Numbered from the stretch's first letter, positions 35,955-44,422 are shown. The stretch: DNA of 64,000 nucleotides from Streptomyces sp. yr375 (GCF_900110755.1 NZ_FOFF01000001.1:424153-488152), one strand, 5' to 3'. Program-made: numbers and translations. Notes: generated by a model not told the origin, from the sequence alone.

Positions 35955-36039
35955 CTGACCTTCGAGTGCCCGGTGCGGATGGGTTCATGCGCGCCCGTGG
36001 CAGATATTTCTACGAGATCCTCGGAGGGATCCCGTCCGC

Positions 36040-36489
36040 TCAGGCGCCGGCGTCCGGCTCCACGACGAACACCGGTATCTCCCGGTCCGTCTTCTTCTGG
36101 TAATCGGCGTACGTCGGGAACGCGGCGACGGCGCGCTCCCACCACTCGGCCTTCTCCGCGCCGGTGACCTCCCGGGCCGTCATGTCCTGCTTCCGCGGCC
36201 CGTCCTGGAGCTCCACCTGAGGATCGGCGAGAACGTTGTGGTACCAGACGGGATGCTTCGGGGCCCCGCCCAGGGAGGCGACCAGGGCGTACCGGCCCTC
36301 GTGTTCGACCCGCATGAGCGGCGTCTTGCGGATCTTCCCGCTCTTCGCGCCCCGGGTCGTCAGCAGGATGACCGGCAGTCCCGTGTCCATCAGCGTCGTC
36401 GCCTCGGTGCCGCCGGAGCTCTCGTACCGCTCCACCTGTTCGCGCACCCACTGCGTCGGGCTGGGTTCGTACTCGCCTTCCAAAGGCAT
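36040..36489 (-). CDS. Deazaflavin (F420)-dependent nitroreductase-family protein
   Basis: The 149-residue split-barrel protein carries the DDN-family pattern: [18 protein letters not shown] followed by [19 protein letters not shown] and [10 protein letters not shown]. This family uses reduced F420 to reduce quinones or nitro compounds. The ATG at 36489 follows GAGGGGACGG; the longer frame upstream is spurious. It lies opposite the VOC gene across a shared terminator. Confidence 0.87.
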   Translation of the reverse strand: MPLEGEYEPSPTQWVREQVERYESSGGTEATTLMDTGLPVILLTTRGAKSGKIRKTPLMRVEHEGRYALVASLGGAPKHPVWYHNVLADPQVELQDGPRKQDMTAREVTGAEKAEWWERAVAAFPTYADYQKKTDREIPVFVVEPDAGA

Positions 36490-36674
36490 GACAACCGTCC
36501 CCTCTTCCTTGTCGTGTTGCGTCGTGACGCGTCGTGTCGACATGTCTTCGCGTCGCCGGATCGTCCGCCCGTGCGCTGGTCGGCTCGTGCGTGGCGCGTA
36601 CGACGTCCGGCTCGCATTCCGCTTCAACACCGGTGCCCGCGTATTTCATCCATGCCGCGGCACACCTCGTGCGC

Positions 36675-37298
36675 CTACCTGACCATCCGTCCGGCCAGCA
36701 CCGTCATCACGCCGCTCGACACGAGCGCCGTCACCAGCCGCCCCCGGCGACCGGTCAGCACCCGGCCCAGCAGCGCACCGCCCCCGGCGAGGAACACCTG
36801 CCAGCTCGCGGACGCGGCGAAGGCGGCCGTCACGAACACGCCTTGTTCCAGGGGTCGTTCGGAATCGGCGGCGCCGGTGCCGAGGACCAGTGCGGCGAAG
36901 TAGACCATGGTCGTCGGGTTGAGGAGGGTGATGCCGAGCAGGCTCAGGTAGGCCCGGGCCGGGCTCGGCGGGGGCGGCGCGGAGCGGGCGGTGGGCCGGT
37001 GGGCGCGGTGCAGGCGGATCGCCGTCGCCGCGCCCCGGGCCGCCAGCGCCAGCAGGACCAGGGCCGAGGCCCAGCGCAGCGGCGTCAGCACCGGCCGCAG
37101 CGCGGCGGCGACGGCCGCGCCGCCGACCGCGGCGAGCAGGGCGTAGAGCCCGTCCGCGGTGGCGACGCCGAGCGCGGCGCACACACCGGTGCGCAGGGAG
37201 GTGCGGGCGGTGAGGGAGACGAGGTAGGTCGCGACCGCGCCGACGGGCACGGCGATGCCGTAACCCGCGACCAGGCCCGCGACGAGCGCGGCCGTCAC
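36675..37298 (-). CDS. LysE-family exporter
   Basis: The 207-residue membrane protein has about six helices. It has the LysE/RhtB features GYGIAVPVGAVATYLVSLTA near the N-terminus and LGITLLNPTTMVYFAALV in the middle. Family members export amino acids or related small molecules. The GTG at 37298 overlaps the stop of a 36-codon upstream reading frame (GTGA), so translation is probably coupled. Confidence 0.83.
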   Translation of the reverse strand: MTAALVAGLVAGYGIAVPVGAVATYLVSLTARTSLRTGVCAALGVATADGLYALLAAVGGAAVAAALRPVLTPLRWASALVLLALAARGAATAIRLHRAHRPTARSAPPPPSPARAYLSLLGITLLNPTTMVYFAALVLGTGAADSERPLEQGVFVTAAFAASASWQVFLAGGGALLGRVLTGRRGRLVTALVSSGVMTVLAGRMVR

Positions 37299-37405
37299 GG
37301 TCGCGCGGGATCGGGCCTCCGGCGTCGGCCGGGCTGCTGCTGCCGGACCCGCGCCACAAGGGCGACGGCGGACGGCAGCGGCAGGTGGGCATCGTGTGTG
37401 GACAT
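37295..37405 (-). CDS. Candidate 36-residue leader ORF coupled to the LysE gene
   Basis: The frame runs from ATG 37405 to a TGA overlapping the LysE start codon. It encodes MSTHDAHLPLPSAVALVARV followed by an Arg/Gln/Pro-rich tail. The ribosome-binding site is weak. The overlap (GTGA) and lack of a ribosome-binding site for the exporter suggest that its translation drives exporter translation. It may instead be part of a longer, differently started exporter or not translated. Confidence 0.4.
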   Translation of the reverse strand: MSTHDAHLPLPSAVALVARVRQQQPGRRRRPDPARP

Positions 37406-37558
37406 GGCCGGATCCTGCGGGTGGCGAGCCGCCGTCGGCAACCGGTTTTCCTCGTTGTCCGCCCGCGTCCGTCGGCGACCTCGGACTAGTGCGTCGGAGC
37501 GAATGATTCCGGCCGGATCGCCTGAATCGTCGATCTGGCCGAACTGTGCGTCGCCATA

Positions 37559-37577
37559 TAGATGCCCAGGGCATCTA
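37559..37577. promoter_or_regulatory. 19-bp perfect palindrome upstream of the P450-ferredoxin operon
   Basis: TAGATGCCCAGGGCATCTA has perfect 9-bp arms around one central base. It lies 43-61 bp before the P450 start. It is a strong operator candidate, but no regulator gene is adjacent, so the protein that binds it may be encoded elsewhere. Confidence 0.7.
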
Positions 37578-37619
37578 ATGAAGATCGGCGCGACGTACTC
37601 TTCGTCTGTGAGGTCATGC

Positions 37620-38882
37620 ATGACTGACACAACCGGCACGGCAGAGATGACAGGGCTGACAGAGCCGGCGGGCGGGGCGGACGCCGCGCACGGACCGGCC
37701 TCCGTCGCCTTCCCGCAGGACCGCACCTGCCCCTACCACCCGCCCACCGCCTACGACCCCGTGCGCGACTCCCGTCCGCTGGCCCGCGCCACCCTCTACG
37801 ACGGCAGCACCGCCTGGCTGGTCACCGGGCACGACGCGGCCCGCTCGCTGCTCTCCGACCCCCGCCTGTCGACCGACCGCACCCGCCCCGGCTACCCGGC
37901 GACCACGCCCCGCATCAAGGCCCTGCTGGACCGCCGGGCCGCGCTGCTCAATGTCGACGACCCCGAACACCACGCCCAGCGCCGCCTGTTGGTCGCGAAC
38001 TTCACCCTCAAACGCGCCACCGCCATGCGCCCGGCGATCCAGCGGATCGTCGACGAGCGGATCGACGCGATGCTCGCGCAGGGACCGCCCGCCGAACTCG
38101 TGAGCGCCTTCGCGCTGCCCGTGCCGTCCACGGTGATCTGCGAACTGCTCGGCGTCCCGTACGCCGACCACGAGTTCTTCGAGGAGCAGTCCCGACGCCT
38201 GCTGCGCAGCCGCGAACCGGCGGACATCCGTGACGCGCGCGACCGACTCGACAGCTATCTCGGCGCGTTGATCGACCGCAAGCTGGTCGACCCGTCCGGC
38301 GACGGTGTCCTCGACGCGCTGGCCGACGTACAGGTGCGCGAGGGCACGGTGGACCGGGAGGAGGCGATCGCCCTGGCCACGATCCTGCTCGTCGCGGGCC
38401 ACGAGACGACCGCCAACATGATCTCCCTCGGCACCTACACCCTGCTCCGGCACCCCGAGCGGCTGGCCGAACTGCGCGCCGACCCCTCGCTGTTGCCGAC
38501 GGCCGTCGAGGAACTGATGCGGATGCTGTCCATCGCGGACGGGATGCTGCGGCAGGCCACCGAGGACATCGAGGTGGCCGGGACGACGATCCGGGCCGGC
38601 GAGGGCGTCGTCTTCGCGACCTCGGTCATCAACCGCGACGAGAGCGTCTACCCGGCCCCCAACACCCTCGACTGGCACCGCTCCGCCCGCCACCACGTGG
38701 CGTTCGGCTTCGGCGTCCACCAGTGCCTCGGCCAGAACCTGGCCCGCGCGGAACTGGAGATCGCCCTCGGCTCGCTCCTCGAACGGCTTCCCGGCCTGCG
38801 CCTCGCCATCCCGGCCGACGAGGTCCGCTTCAAGCCCGGCGACACCATCCAGGGGATGCTGGACCTCCCCGTGACCTGGTAA
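37620..38882 (+). CDS. Cytochrome P450 (CYP105-like)
   Basis: The 420-residue class I bacterial P450 has the segment DPRLSTDRTRPGYP, the oxygen helix [11 protein letters not shown], ExxR in VEELMRML followed by REAT-like residues, and the heme loop FGFGVHQCLGQNLARAEL with Cys369. The ferredoxin gene 11 bp downstream is its likely electron donor. Members oxidise xenobiotics and natural products; the substrate is unknown. The ATG at 37620 is chosen because the ATG at 37616 runs into a stop after three codons. Confidence 0.92.
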   Translation: MTDTTGTAEMTGLTEPAGGADAAHGPASVAFPQDRTCPYHPPTAYDPVRDSRPLARATLYDGSTAWLVTGHDAARSLLSDPRLSTDRTRPGYPATTPRIKALLDRRAALLNVDDPEHHAQRRLLVANFTLKRATAMRPAIQRIVDERIDAMLAQGPPAELVSAFALPVPSTVICELLGVPYADHEFFEEQSRRLLRSREPADIRDARDRLDSYLGALIDRKLVDPSGDGVLDALADVQVREGTVDREEAIALATILLVAGHETTANMISLGTYTLLRHPERLAELRADPSLLPTAVEELMRMLSIADGMLRQATEDIEVAGTTIRAGEGVVFATSVINRDESVYPAPNTLDWHRSARHHVAFGFGVHQCLGQNLARAELEIALGSLLERLPGLRLAIPADEVRFKPGDTIQGMLDLPVTW

Positions 38883-38893
38883 GAGGCTCCGCC

Positions 38894-39094
38894 ATGCACA
38901 TCGACATCGACACCCACGTCTGCATCGGCGCCGGCCAGTGCGCCCTGGCCGCCCCGAGCGTCTTCACCCAGGACGACGACGGCTTCAGCGCCCTCCTGCC
39001 CGGCCGGGAGGACGGCGGCGGCGACCCGATGATCCGGGAGGCCGCGCGGGCCTGCCCCGTGGGCGCCATCAAGGTGTCCGAAACGGCGGGTTGA
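38894..39094 (+). CDS. 3Fe-4S ferredoxin partner of the P450
   Basis: The 66-residue acidic ferredoxin has the cysteine pattern CIGAGQC near residue 11 and ACPVGAI near the C-terminus, with three ligand cysteines, which gives a 3Fe-4S cluster. It lies 11 bp downstream of the P450 and should pass electrons from a reductase to it. Confidence 0.92.
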   Translation: MHIDIDTHVCIGAGQCALAAPSVFTQDDDGFSALLPGREDGGGDPMIREAARACPVGAIKVSETAG

Positions 39095-39132
39095 CCCCCG
39101 CCCCAGGGACACTTCTCAGCCGGCCGGCCGCC

Positions 39133-39165
39133 GCGCCGCCCCGCGCCCCGCCCCAGGGGCGGCGC
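39133..39165. terminator. GC-rich hairpin after the ferredoxin gene
   Basis: GCGCCGCCCC (39133-39142) and GGGGCGGCGC (39156-39165) form a 10-bp stem with a 13-nt loop, flanked by further GC pairing. It probably ends the P450-ferredoxin transcript. Confidence 0.6.
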
Positions 39166-39201
39166 GCCCGGCCGCCGTGGCAGGTTGAGTAGGGTTCCCC
39201 G

Positions 39202-39717
39202 GTGACCGAACAGGACGAACAGCCGCCCTTTCTCTACGTCGTCGTCTGCGCCGCCGGCATCGCCGCGGGCGTCGGCGAGCTGATCGCCGCCGCGCAGGAG
39301 CGGGGGTGGCAGGTCGGCGTCATCGCGACGCCCCTCGCCATGAACGGCTTCTTCGACACCGCGGCCGTCGAGGCGCAGACCGGACGCCCGATCCGCTTTG
39401 GGTGGCGGCGGCCCGGCGAGCCGCGGCCGTTTCCGCAGCCCGACGCGGTCGTCGTCGCCCCGGCCACCTTCAACACCGTCAACAAGTGGGCGGCCGGGAT
39501 CGCCGACACCCTCGCCGTGGGCACCCTGTGCGAGGTCGCGGGCCTCGGCGTCCCCGTCGCGGTCCTGCCCTGCGTGAGCGCGACCCTCGCGGGCCACCCC
39601 GCCTACCAGGACAGCCTGATACGGCTGCGCGGGATGGGCGTCCGCCTCGGATCGCCCCACGATGGCGGGGAGGGCGCGGAGTTCGGCTGGGAACGGGCGC
39701 TGGACCTGCTCGGGTGA
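39202..39717 (+). CDS. Flavoprotein (phosphopantothenoylcysteine-decarboxylase-like)
   Basis: The 171-residue protein has the flavoprotein fold of the PF02441 type: YVVVCAAGIAAGVGELIAA at the first strand, the FMN-site segment VVVAPATFNTVNKWAAGIAD and VAVLPCVSATLAGHP. Such enzymes decarboxylate C-terminal cysteines or act as flavin carriers. The GTG start lies 6 nt after TAGGGT with no ribosome-binding site, so the message may be leaderless. Confidence 0.8.
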   Translation: MTEQDEQPPFLYVVVCAAGIAAGVGELIAAAQERGWQVGVIATPLAMNGFFDTAAVEAQTGRPIRFGWRRPGEPRPFPQPDAVVVAPATFNTVNKWAAGIADTLAVGTLCEVAGLGVPVAVLPCVSATLAGHPAYQDSLIRLRGMGVRLGSPHDGGEGAEFGWERALDLLG

Positions 39718-39807
39718 CCGGTGCGCCGACGCCGTGAACCCGCTTGACCTCAGGCTCCCGGTCCGTTCCACTCGTGTCTTCTACACCGATTGTCAGGAGC
39801 GGCAACG

Positions 39808-40776
39808 ATGCAGTACGTGAAGCTCGGTTCGACGGGTCTGGACGTGTCACGGATCAGCCTGGGCTGCATGACCTACGGGATCCCCGACCGGGGCGCGCAC
39901 GCGTGGACGCTCGACGAGGAGGCGTCGCGTCCGCTCATCCGGCAGGCGCTGGAGGCGGGCGTCAACTTCCTGGACACCGCGAACGTCTACTCGGACGGCA
40001 CCAGCGAGGAGATCGTCGGCAGGGCGCTGGGCGACTTCGCCCGCCGGGACGAGATCGTCCTCGCGACCAAGGTGTGCGGCCAGATGCGGCCCGGGCCCAA
40101 CGGCGGCGGGCTGTCCCGCAAGGCGATCCTGTCCGAGATCGACCGCAGCCTCGGCCGCCTCGGCACCGACCACGTCGACCTGTACCAGATCCACCGTTTC
40201 GACCAGAACACCCCGGTCGAGGAGACCATGGAGGCGCTGCACGACCTGGTGAAGGCCGGCAAGGTCCGCTACCTCGGGGCGAGTTCGATGTACGCCTGGC
40301 AGTTCGCCAAGATGCAGCACACCGCCGAGCGGCACGGCTGGACGAAGTTCGTCTCCATGCAGAACCACTACAACCTCCTCTACCGAGAGGAGGAGCGCGA
40401 GATGCTGCCCCTGTGCGCGGACCAGGGCGTCGGCGTCCTGCCGTGGAGCCCGCTGGCCCGCGGCCGGCTCACCCGCGACTGGGGCACCGACACCGACCGC
40501 AGCGCCACGGACGAGTTCGGCGGCTCCCTCTACGCGGAGGGCGACCGCACCGTCGTCGAGGCGGTCACCCGCATCGCGGCCGACCGGGGCGTCCCCCGCG
40601 CGCAGGTGGCCCTCGCCTGGCTCCTGCACCAGCCCACGGTGACCGCCCCGATCATCGGAGCCGCCAAGCCCCACCACATCACGGACGCGGTGGCGGCGAC
40701 CGAACTGGAGCTGACCGACAAGGAACTGGCGGAACTGGAACGCCCCTACGCTCCTCACCCGATCTCCGGTCACTGA
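39808..40776 (+). CDS. Aldo/keto reductase
   Basis: The 322-residue TIM-barrel reductase has the tetrad Asp and Tyr in DTANVYSDG, Lys in LATK and His in YQIHRF. The C-terminal APIIGAAKPHHI binds NADPH. It resembles the general-stress/YhdN-like AKRs. The ATG at 39808 is 7 nt after CAGGAG; an upstream start at 39790 is less likely. The substrate is unknown. Confidence 0.88.
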   Translation: MQYVKLGSTGLDVSRISLGCMTYGIPDRGAHAWTLDEEASRPLIRQALEAGVNFLDTANVYSDGTSEEIVGRALGDFARRDEIVLATKVCGQMRPGPNGGGLSRKAILSEIDRSLGRLGTDHVDLYQIHRFDQNTPVEETMEALHDLVKAGKVRYLGASSMYAWQFAKMQHTAERHGWTKFVSMQNHYNLLYREEEREMLPLCADQGVGVLPWSPLARGRLTRDWGTDTDRSATDEFGGSLYAEGDRTVVEAVTRIAADRGVPRAQVALAWLLHQPTVTAPIIGAAKPHHITDAVAATELELTDKELAELERPYAPHPISGH

Positions 40777-40792
40777 ACCGCCCACACGGGAC

Positions 40793-40833
40793 GCGGGCGT
40801 TCGCGGGCGAGAGAGCGGGCGTTCGCGGGCGAG
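40793..40833 (+). repeat. 19-bp direct repeat
   Basis: GCGGGCGTTCGCGGGCGAG occurs at 40793-40811 and again at 40815-40833 with a 22-bp period and no mismatch, directly after the aldo/keto reductase stop. Confidence 0.8.
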
Positions 40834-40915
40834 GCGGAATGCGGGGGCGATTACCGCCCCGAAAAGCACCTCAAAAGGACACCCATACCGTGACCGGTCC
40901 CCAGGGCGATCCCGG

Positions 40916-40932
40916 TTTGACGTTTCGTCAAA
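40916..40932. promoter_or_regulatory. 17-bp inverted repeat upstream of the sigma-lectin fusion gene
   Basis: TTTGACGTTTCGTCAAA has perfect 7-bp arms and a 3-bp centre, about 240 bp before the fusion gene. It could be an operator or a hairpin. Confidence 0.45.
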
Positions 40933-41117
40933 AACTATTCGGCGCGCACGCAATGCACGAAACCGCTGGATCTCTTGTTCCTCCTGGTCCGGCTGTGCGA
41001 AGGTGTGCTTGTCGGCGCACGGGCAAAATGTTCCCCTTCGTGCGCGCGAGGCACCCACCGAAGTTGTCGGAGGCGCCGAACCCCGTGCTGGTGGACCCCG
41101 CTTCGTGGGCGGGGTCA

Positions 41118-41133
41118 CATACCAGATGGTATG
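41118..41133. promoter_or_regulatory. 16-bp inverted repeat near the fusion gene start
   Basis: CATACCAGATGGTATG has perfect 6-bp arms around AGAT and ends 37 bp before the GTG start. Its position in the likely leader or promoter suggests an operator. Confidence 0.5.
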
Positions 41134-41170
41134 GAATATATGCCGCACGTCCCCGGAAGGAATGCAGACC

Positions 41171-43156
41171 GTGAATGACGCAGGCCTGTCGAATTCCCCT
41201 TCGGCGCGCCGCTTCGACGCGACGGACGAACAGCTCAGCTCGGAGCTGAAGAAGTGGACGGGGGCGTCCCCCGCGCTGCACCCCGTCGGCGAGCTGCTGG
41301 ACCGGCACTGGGAGGCCGCGTTCGCCTACGCACGGCTGTGCACCGACGGTGAGCGCGCGGCCGGCATGCTCACCACGGCCGCCTTCACCCGGCTGTTCGG
41401 CGAGACCCTGCGGCAGAACGGGCCGACGGCCGCGTGGCGCCCCCATCTGCTCGTCACCGTGCGCCGCGTCGCCGCCGAGTGGGACACCGACGGCCGCCGC
41501 GACCTGCTGCATCCCGCACTGCGCCCCGAGGGCGCGGACGCCGACCGGGCGGCCGCCCTGCTGCTGCCGCCCGTGCACCAGCGCATGCTGTCCCGGGCGT
41601 TCCAGCGACTGCCCGAGTCCGCCCGCTGCCTGCTGTGGCACACCGAGGTCGAGGCCGAACCGCTGGCCGTCCCGGCCGGGCTGCTGGGCCTGGACGAGGA
41701 AGGCGCCCGCGTCGAACTGCGCCGGGCCCGCGAGCGGCTGCGCGAGGAGTGCCTCCAGGTACACCGCGAACTCGCCCCCGACGACGAGTGCCACCGCTAC
41801 CACCGGCTGCTGGACGCCACCTGCCGCCGCGGCGGCGTCGACCTCGACCCCGACCTGCGCCGCCACCTGGAGCGGTGCCGGCACTGCGCCCACACCGCCG
41901 ACCAGTTGCGGCAGTTCGAGGGATTCCTCGGCGCAGCCCTGGCCGAGGGCATCCTCGGCTGGGCCGCCGCGGCCTACGTCGAGGTCAGGGTGGCCGGCGA
42001 CGACAGCGCAGAGCGGGCCACCCAGCAGTTCCCGGCCTACACGGGCGAGGCCTTCGCCGACGGGCACCCCGCCACCGCGGTGCCCGGCACCGGCGGGACC
42101 GGCCACGCCCCGCTCGCCGGACTGCGGGCAGGAGCGTTCTCCCGGATCGGAGCGCGGGCCGACGCGCCCTCCCGCCCCGGCTCCGGGCCGGGCGCCGACC
42201 GCCCCGGATCGCGTCGTTCGGTCCAGAAGGCGGCCCGCCGGGCCGCCCGCCGCCGCAATCTCACCGCCGCTGTCCTGACCGTGAGCGGGCTGGTCGTCCT
42301 GCCGCTCGTGGTGTGGGCCGCCATCGGCTCCGGCGACGGAACCGGCACGACCGCGAGCGGCGACTCGGCGAACAACCCGGTCCCCGGGACGGACACGGCG
42401 ACCTCCGACTCGTCCGTGATCGGCGCGGGCGAGGACACCCAGGGCATCCTGCGCGGCCGGCTGCACAACGCCGCCTCCGGGCTGTGCATCGCCGTCGTCG
42501 GCACCAAGCCCGTCAGCGGCGCCGAGACCGAACTCGCCGCCTGCTCCGCCGCGGTCGGCCAACAGTGGTCGTACGCGCCGGACGGGCTGCTGCGCAGCGC
42601 CGCCAACGCCGATCTGTGCCTCGACTCCGGCCTTGGCTTCTCGGTCCGGCTGGCGCCCTGCGCGGGCGCTTCCCAGCCCGACCCCAAGAACGTCCGGTAC
42701 GACTTCACGCTCCAGGGCACGCTCGTCCCGCGCTCGGACCAGAACCTCGCGCTGGCGCCCGCCGCCACCGACGGGTCGGGCGCCCTCGTCCTGAAGAACC
42801 GGGTGGACAGCGCCGCGCAGCGCTGGGTGATCGACACCTCGAAGCCCGACGCGCAGATGCAGTTCGTCAACTGGGGCGCCGACGCCACCCCCTCGACCAA
42901 GCGGGCACCGGCCGCTGTCACACCGAAGACCGCCAAGCCCTCGGCGTCCGCGTCCAAGCCCAAGCCGAAGCCGTCCGCGACCCCGACGACCAAGCCGCAG
43001 GCCTTCCCCACGCCGAACAGCACGTCCTGCTCGTACTACTACTATTACTACTGCTCGCCGACCAGCCAGCCGACCGTCCCGCCCGGCTACGGGTACGGGT
43101 ACGGCGGGACGTACGGCTACGGATACGGCACCGGCTACGCGGCAGCGCAGCCCTGA
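41171..43156 (+). CDS. ECF sigma-like / zinc-finger anti-sigma-like / membrane / ricin-type lectin fusion, copy 1
   Basis: The 661-residue protein starts at GTG 41171, 10 nt after GGAAGG (an ATG at 41162 is too close). Residues about 38-105 resemble sigma region 2 (AFTRLFGETL, WRPHLLVTVRRVAAEW) but lack its usual acidic residues. About 138-198 resemble region 4 (RLPESARCLLWHTEVEAEPL, GLDEEGARVELRRARERL). Next come Cys207 and HLERCRHC (His232, Cys236, Cys239), an anti-sigma zinc-finger pattern. A basic stretch and one membrane helix (about 364-385) follow. Outside, about 425-555 is a ricin-type beta-trefoil with QQW and QRW motifs, then a Lys/Pro/Ser/Thr linker and a Tyr/Gly-rich tail. It probably senses sugars or wall polymers and acts on transcription; this is inferred. 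Confidence 0.75.
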   Translation: MNDAGLSNSPSARRFDATDEQLSSELKKWTGASPALHPVGELLDRHWEAAFAYARLCTDGERAAGMLTTAAFTRLFGETLRQNGPTAAWRPHLLVTVRRVAAEWDTDGRRDLLHPALRPEGADADRAAALLLPPVHQRMLSRAFQRLPESARCLLWHTEVEAEPLAVPAGLLGLDEEGARVELRRARERLREECLQVHRELAPDDECHRYHRLLDATCRRGGVDLDPDLRRHLERCRHCAHTADQLRQFEGFLGAALAEGILGWAAAAYVEVRVAGDDSAERATQQFPAYTGEAFADGHPATAVPGTGGTGHAPLAGLRAGAFSRIGARADAPSRPGSGPGADRPGSRRSVQKAARRAARRRNLTAAVLTVSGLVVLPLVVWAAIGSGDGTGTTASGDSANNPVPGTDTATSDSSVIGAGEDTQGILRGRLHNAASGLCIAVVGTKPVSGAETELAACSAAVGQQWSYAPDGLLRSAANADLCLDSGLGFSVRLAPCAGASQPDPKNVRYDFTLQGTLVPRSDQNLALAPAATDGSGALVLKNRVDSAAQRWVIDTSKPDAQMQFVNWGADATPSTKRAPAAVTPKTAKPSASASKPKPKPSATPTTKPQAFPTPNSTSCSYYYYYYCSPTSQPTVPPGYGYGYGGTYGYGYGTGYAAAQP

Positions 43157-43165
43157 CCCGGCCGG

Positions 43166-44422
43166 TCAGACGCCGATCACCAGCAGCGAGGCCCACAGGG
43201 CCACGACCGCCGGGATCAGCGCGGCCGGCACCGAGAGCAGGCCGAGGCGGGTGAACTCCCCGACCTCGACCCGCTCCTCGCGCGCCTGCACCACGCGCCG
43301 CCACAGCAGCGTCGCCAGCGATCCGGCGTACGTCAGGTTCGGGCCGATGTTCACCCCGAGCAGCACCGCGAGCACCGCCCCGGTCCCGGCCGGGGCGGCC
43401 AGCGGCACCAGGACCAGCACCGCGGGCAGGTTGTTGATCAGGTTCGACAGGACGGCGGCCAGCGCCGCGACGGCCAGCAGCGCGAGCAGGCCCGAGCCGT
43501 CGGGCAGGACGTGCCGCAGCGCGCCGGCGAGCCCGTTGTCGACCACCGCGCGCACCACGATCCCGAGCGCCAGCACGAACGCCAGGAACCCCGGCGCGGC
43601 GGCCCGCACCACGGCCACCGGCGTCACCCGCCGCCGCACCAGCGACCGCACGGCCATGACCAGCGCGCCCGCGAAGGCGGCCCACGCCGGTTCGACGCCG
43701 ACCGCGGAGGCCACCACGAACCCGGCGAGCGTGCAGCCGACGGTGACCAGCGCGAACAGCGGAAGCTCGGGAGCCGGACCGTCGTCGGGGGTGGCTTCGG
43801 CGGTCGGCAGGTCGGCGGCGAAGAAACGCCGGAACACCAGGTACTCGGCGCCGATCGCGACCACCCAGGGCAGCGCCATCAGCGCGGCGAACCGCGTGAA
43901 GCTCAGCCCGCTCGCCGTGAACGCCAGCAGGTTGGTGAGGTTGGACACCGGCAGCAGCAGCGAGGCCGTGTTCGACAGGTGCGCGCACGCGTAGACGTGC
44001 GGCTTGGAACGCACCCCCATCCGGGCCGCGGTGGCGAACACCACCGGCGTCAGCAGCACCACGGTCGCGTCCAGACTGAGCACCGCCGTGACCACCGAGG
44101 CCAGCACGAACACGGCGACCAGCAGCCGCCGGGGGCGGCCCGCGGCACGGCGCGCCATCCACGCCCCGCACGCCGTGAACAGTCCCTCCACGTCGCACAG
44201 GTGGGCCAGCACCAGCACCGCCGCGAGGAAGCCGACGACCGGCCCGAGCCGCTCGGCCTCCGCCAGCGCGTGCTGCGGCGAGACCGCCCCGAGGACGACC
44301 GCCACGGCCGCCGCCGGAACGGCGACCACCGCCTCCGACCGCCCGGCGGGACGCAGCACGGCCCAGGTGAGAGCGGCGACGAGCAGGGCGACGGACAGCG
44401 TTTCGGCGAGCGGGGCGTTCAG
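43166..44422 (-). CDS. ArsB/NhaD-type ion transporter family membrane protein
   Basis: The roughly 418-residue protein has about eleven hydrophobic helices and the duplicated SNTASLLLPVSNLTNLLAF and SNLINNLPAVLVL motifs of the ArsB/SLC13 ion-transporter superfamily. Members move arsenite, sodium or dicarboxylates; no arsenic genes are nearby, so the substrate is open. The family N-terminus (NAPLAETLSVALLVAA) begins at a CTG at 44422 with GGAG 8 nt upstream. The nearest standard start is GTG 44503, which would add 27 unlikely residues. It is convergent with the fusion gene, leaving a 9-bp gap. Confidence 0.78.
   Translation of the reverse strand: MNAPLAETLSVALLVAALTWAVLRPAGRSEAVVAVPAAAVAVVLGAVSPQHALAEAERLGPVVGFLAAVLVLAHLCDVEGLFTACGAWMARRAAGRPRRLLVAVFVLASVVTAVLSLDATVVLLTPVVFATAARMGVRSKPHVYACAHLSNTASLLLPVSNLTNLLAFTASGLSFTRFAALMALPWVVAIGAEYLVFRRFFAADLPTAEATPDDGPAPELPLFALVTVGCTLAGFVVASAVGVEPAWAAFAGALVMAVRSLVRRRVTPVAVVRAAAPGFLAFVLALGIVVRAVVDNGLAGALRHVLPDGSGLLALLAVAALAAVLSNLINNLPAVLVLVPLAAPAGTGAVLAVLLGVNIGPNLTYAGSLATLLWRRVVQAREERVEVGEFTRLGLLSVPAALIPAVVALWASLLVIGV

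Larger units (their letters stand above)
40777..41170. other. 394-bp upstream region of the first sigma-lectin fusion gene
   Basis: No gene is seen. It holds a 19-bp direct repeat (40793-40833), a small GC hairpin (GGGGCG-ATTAC-CGCCCC near 40844-40860) probably ending the aldo/keto reductase transcript, a 17-bp inverted repeat (40916-40932) and a 16-bp inverted repeat (41118-41133). AT content rises around 40915-40945 and 41130-41145, as expected for promoters. Confidence 0.6.
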
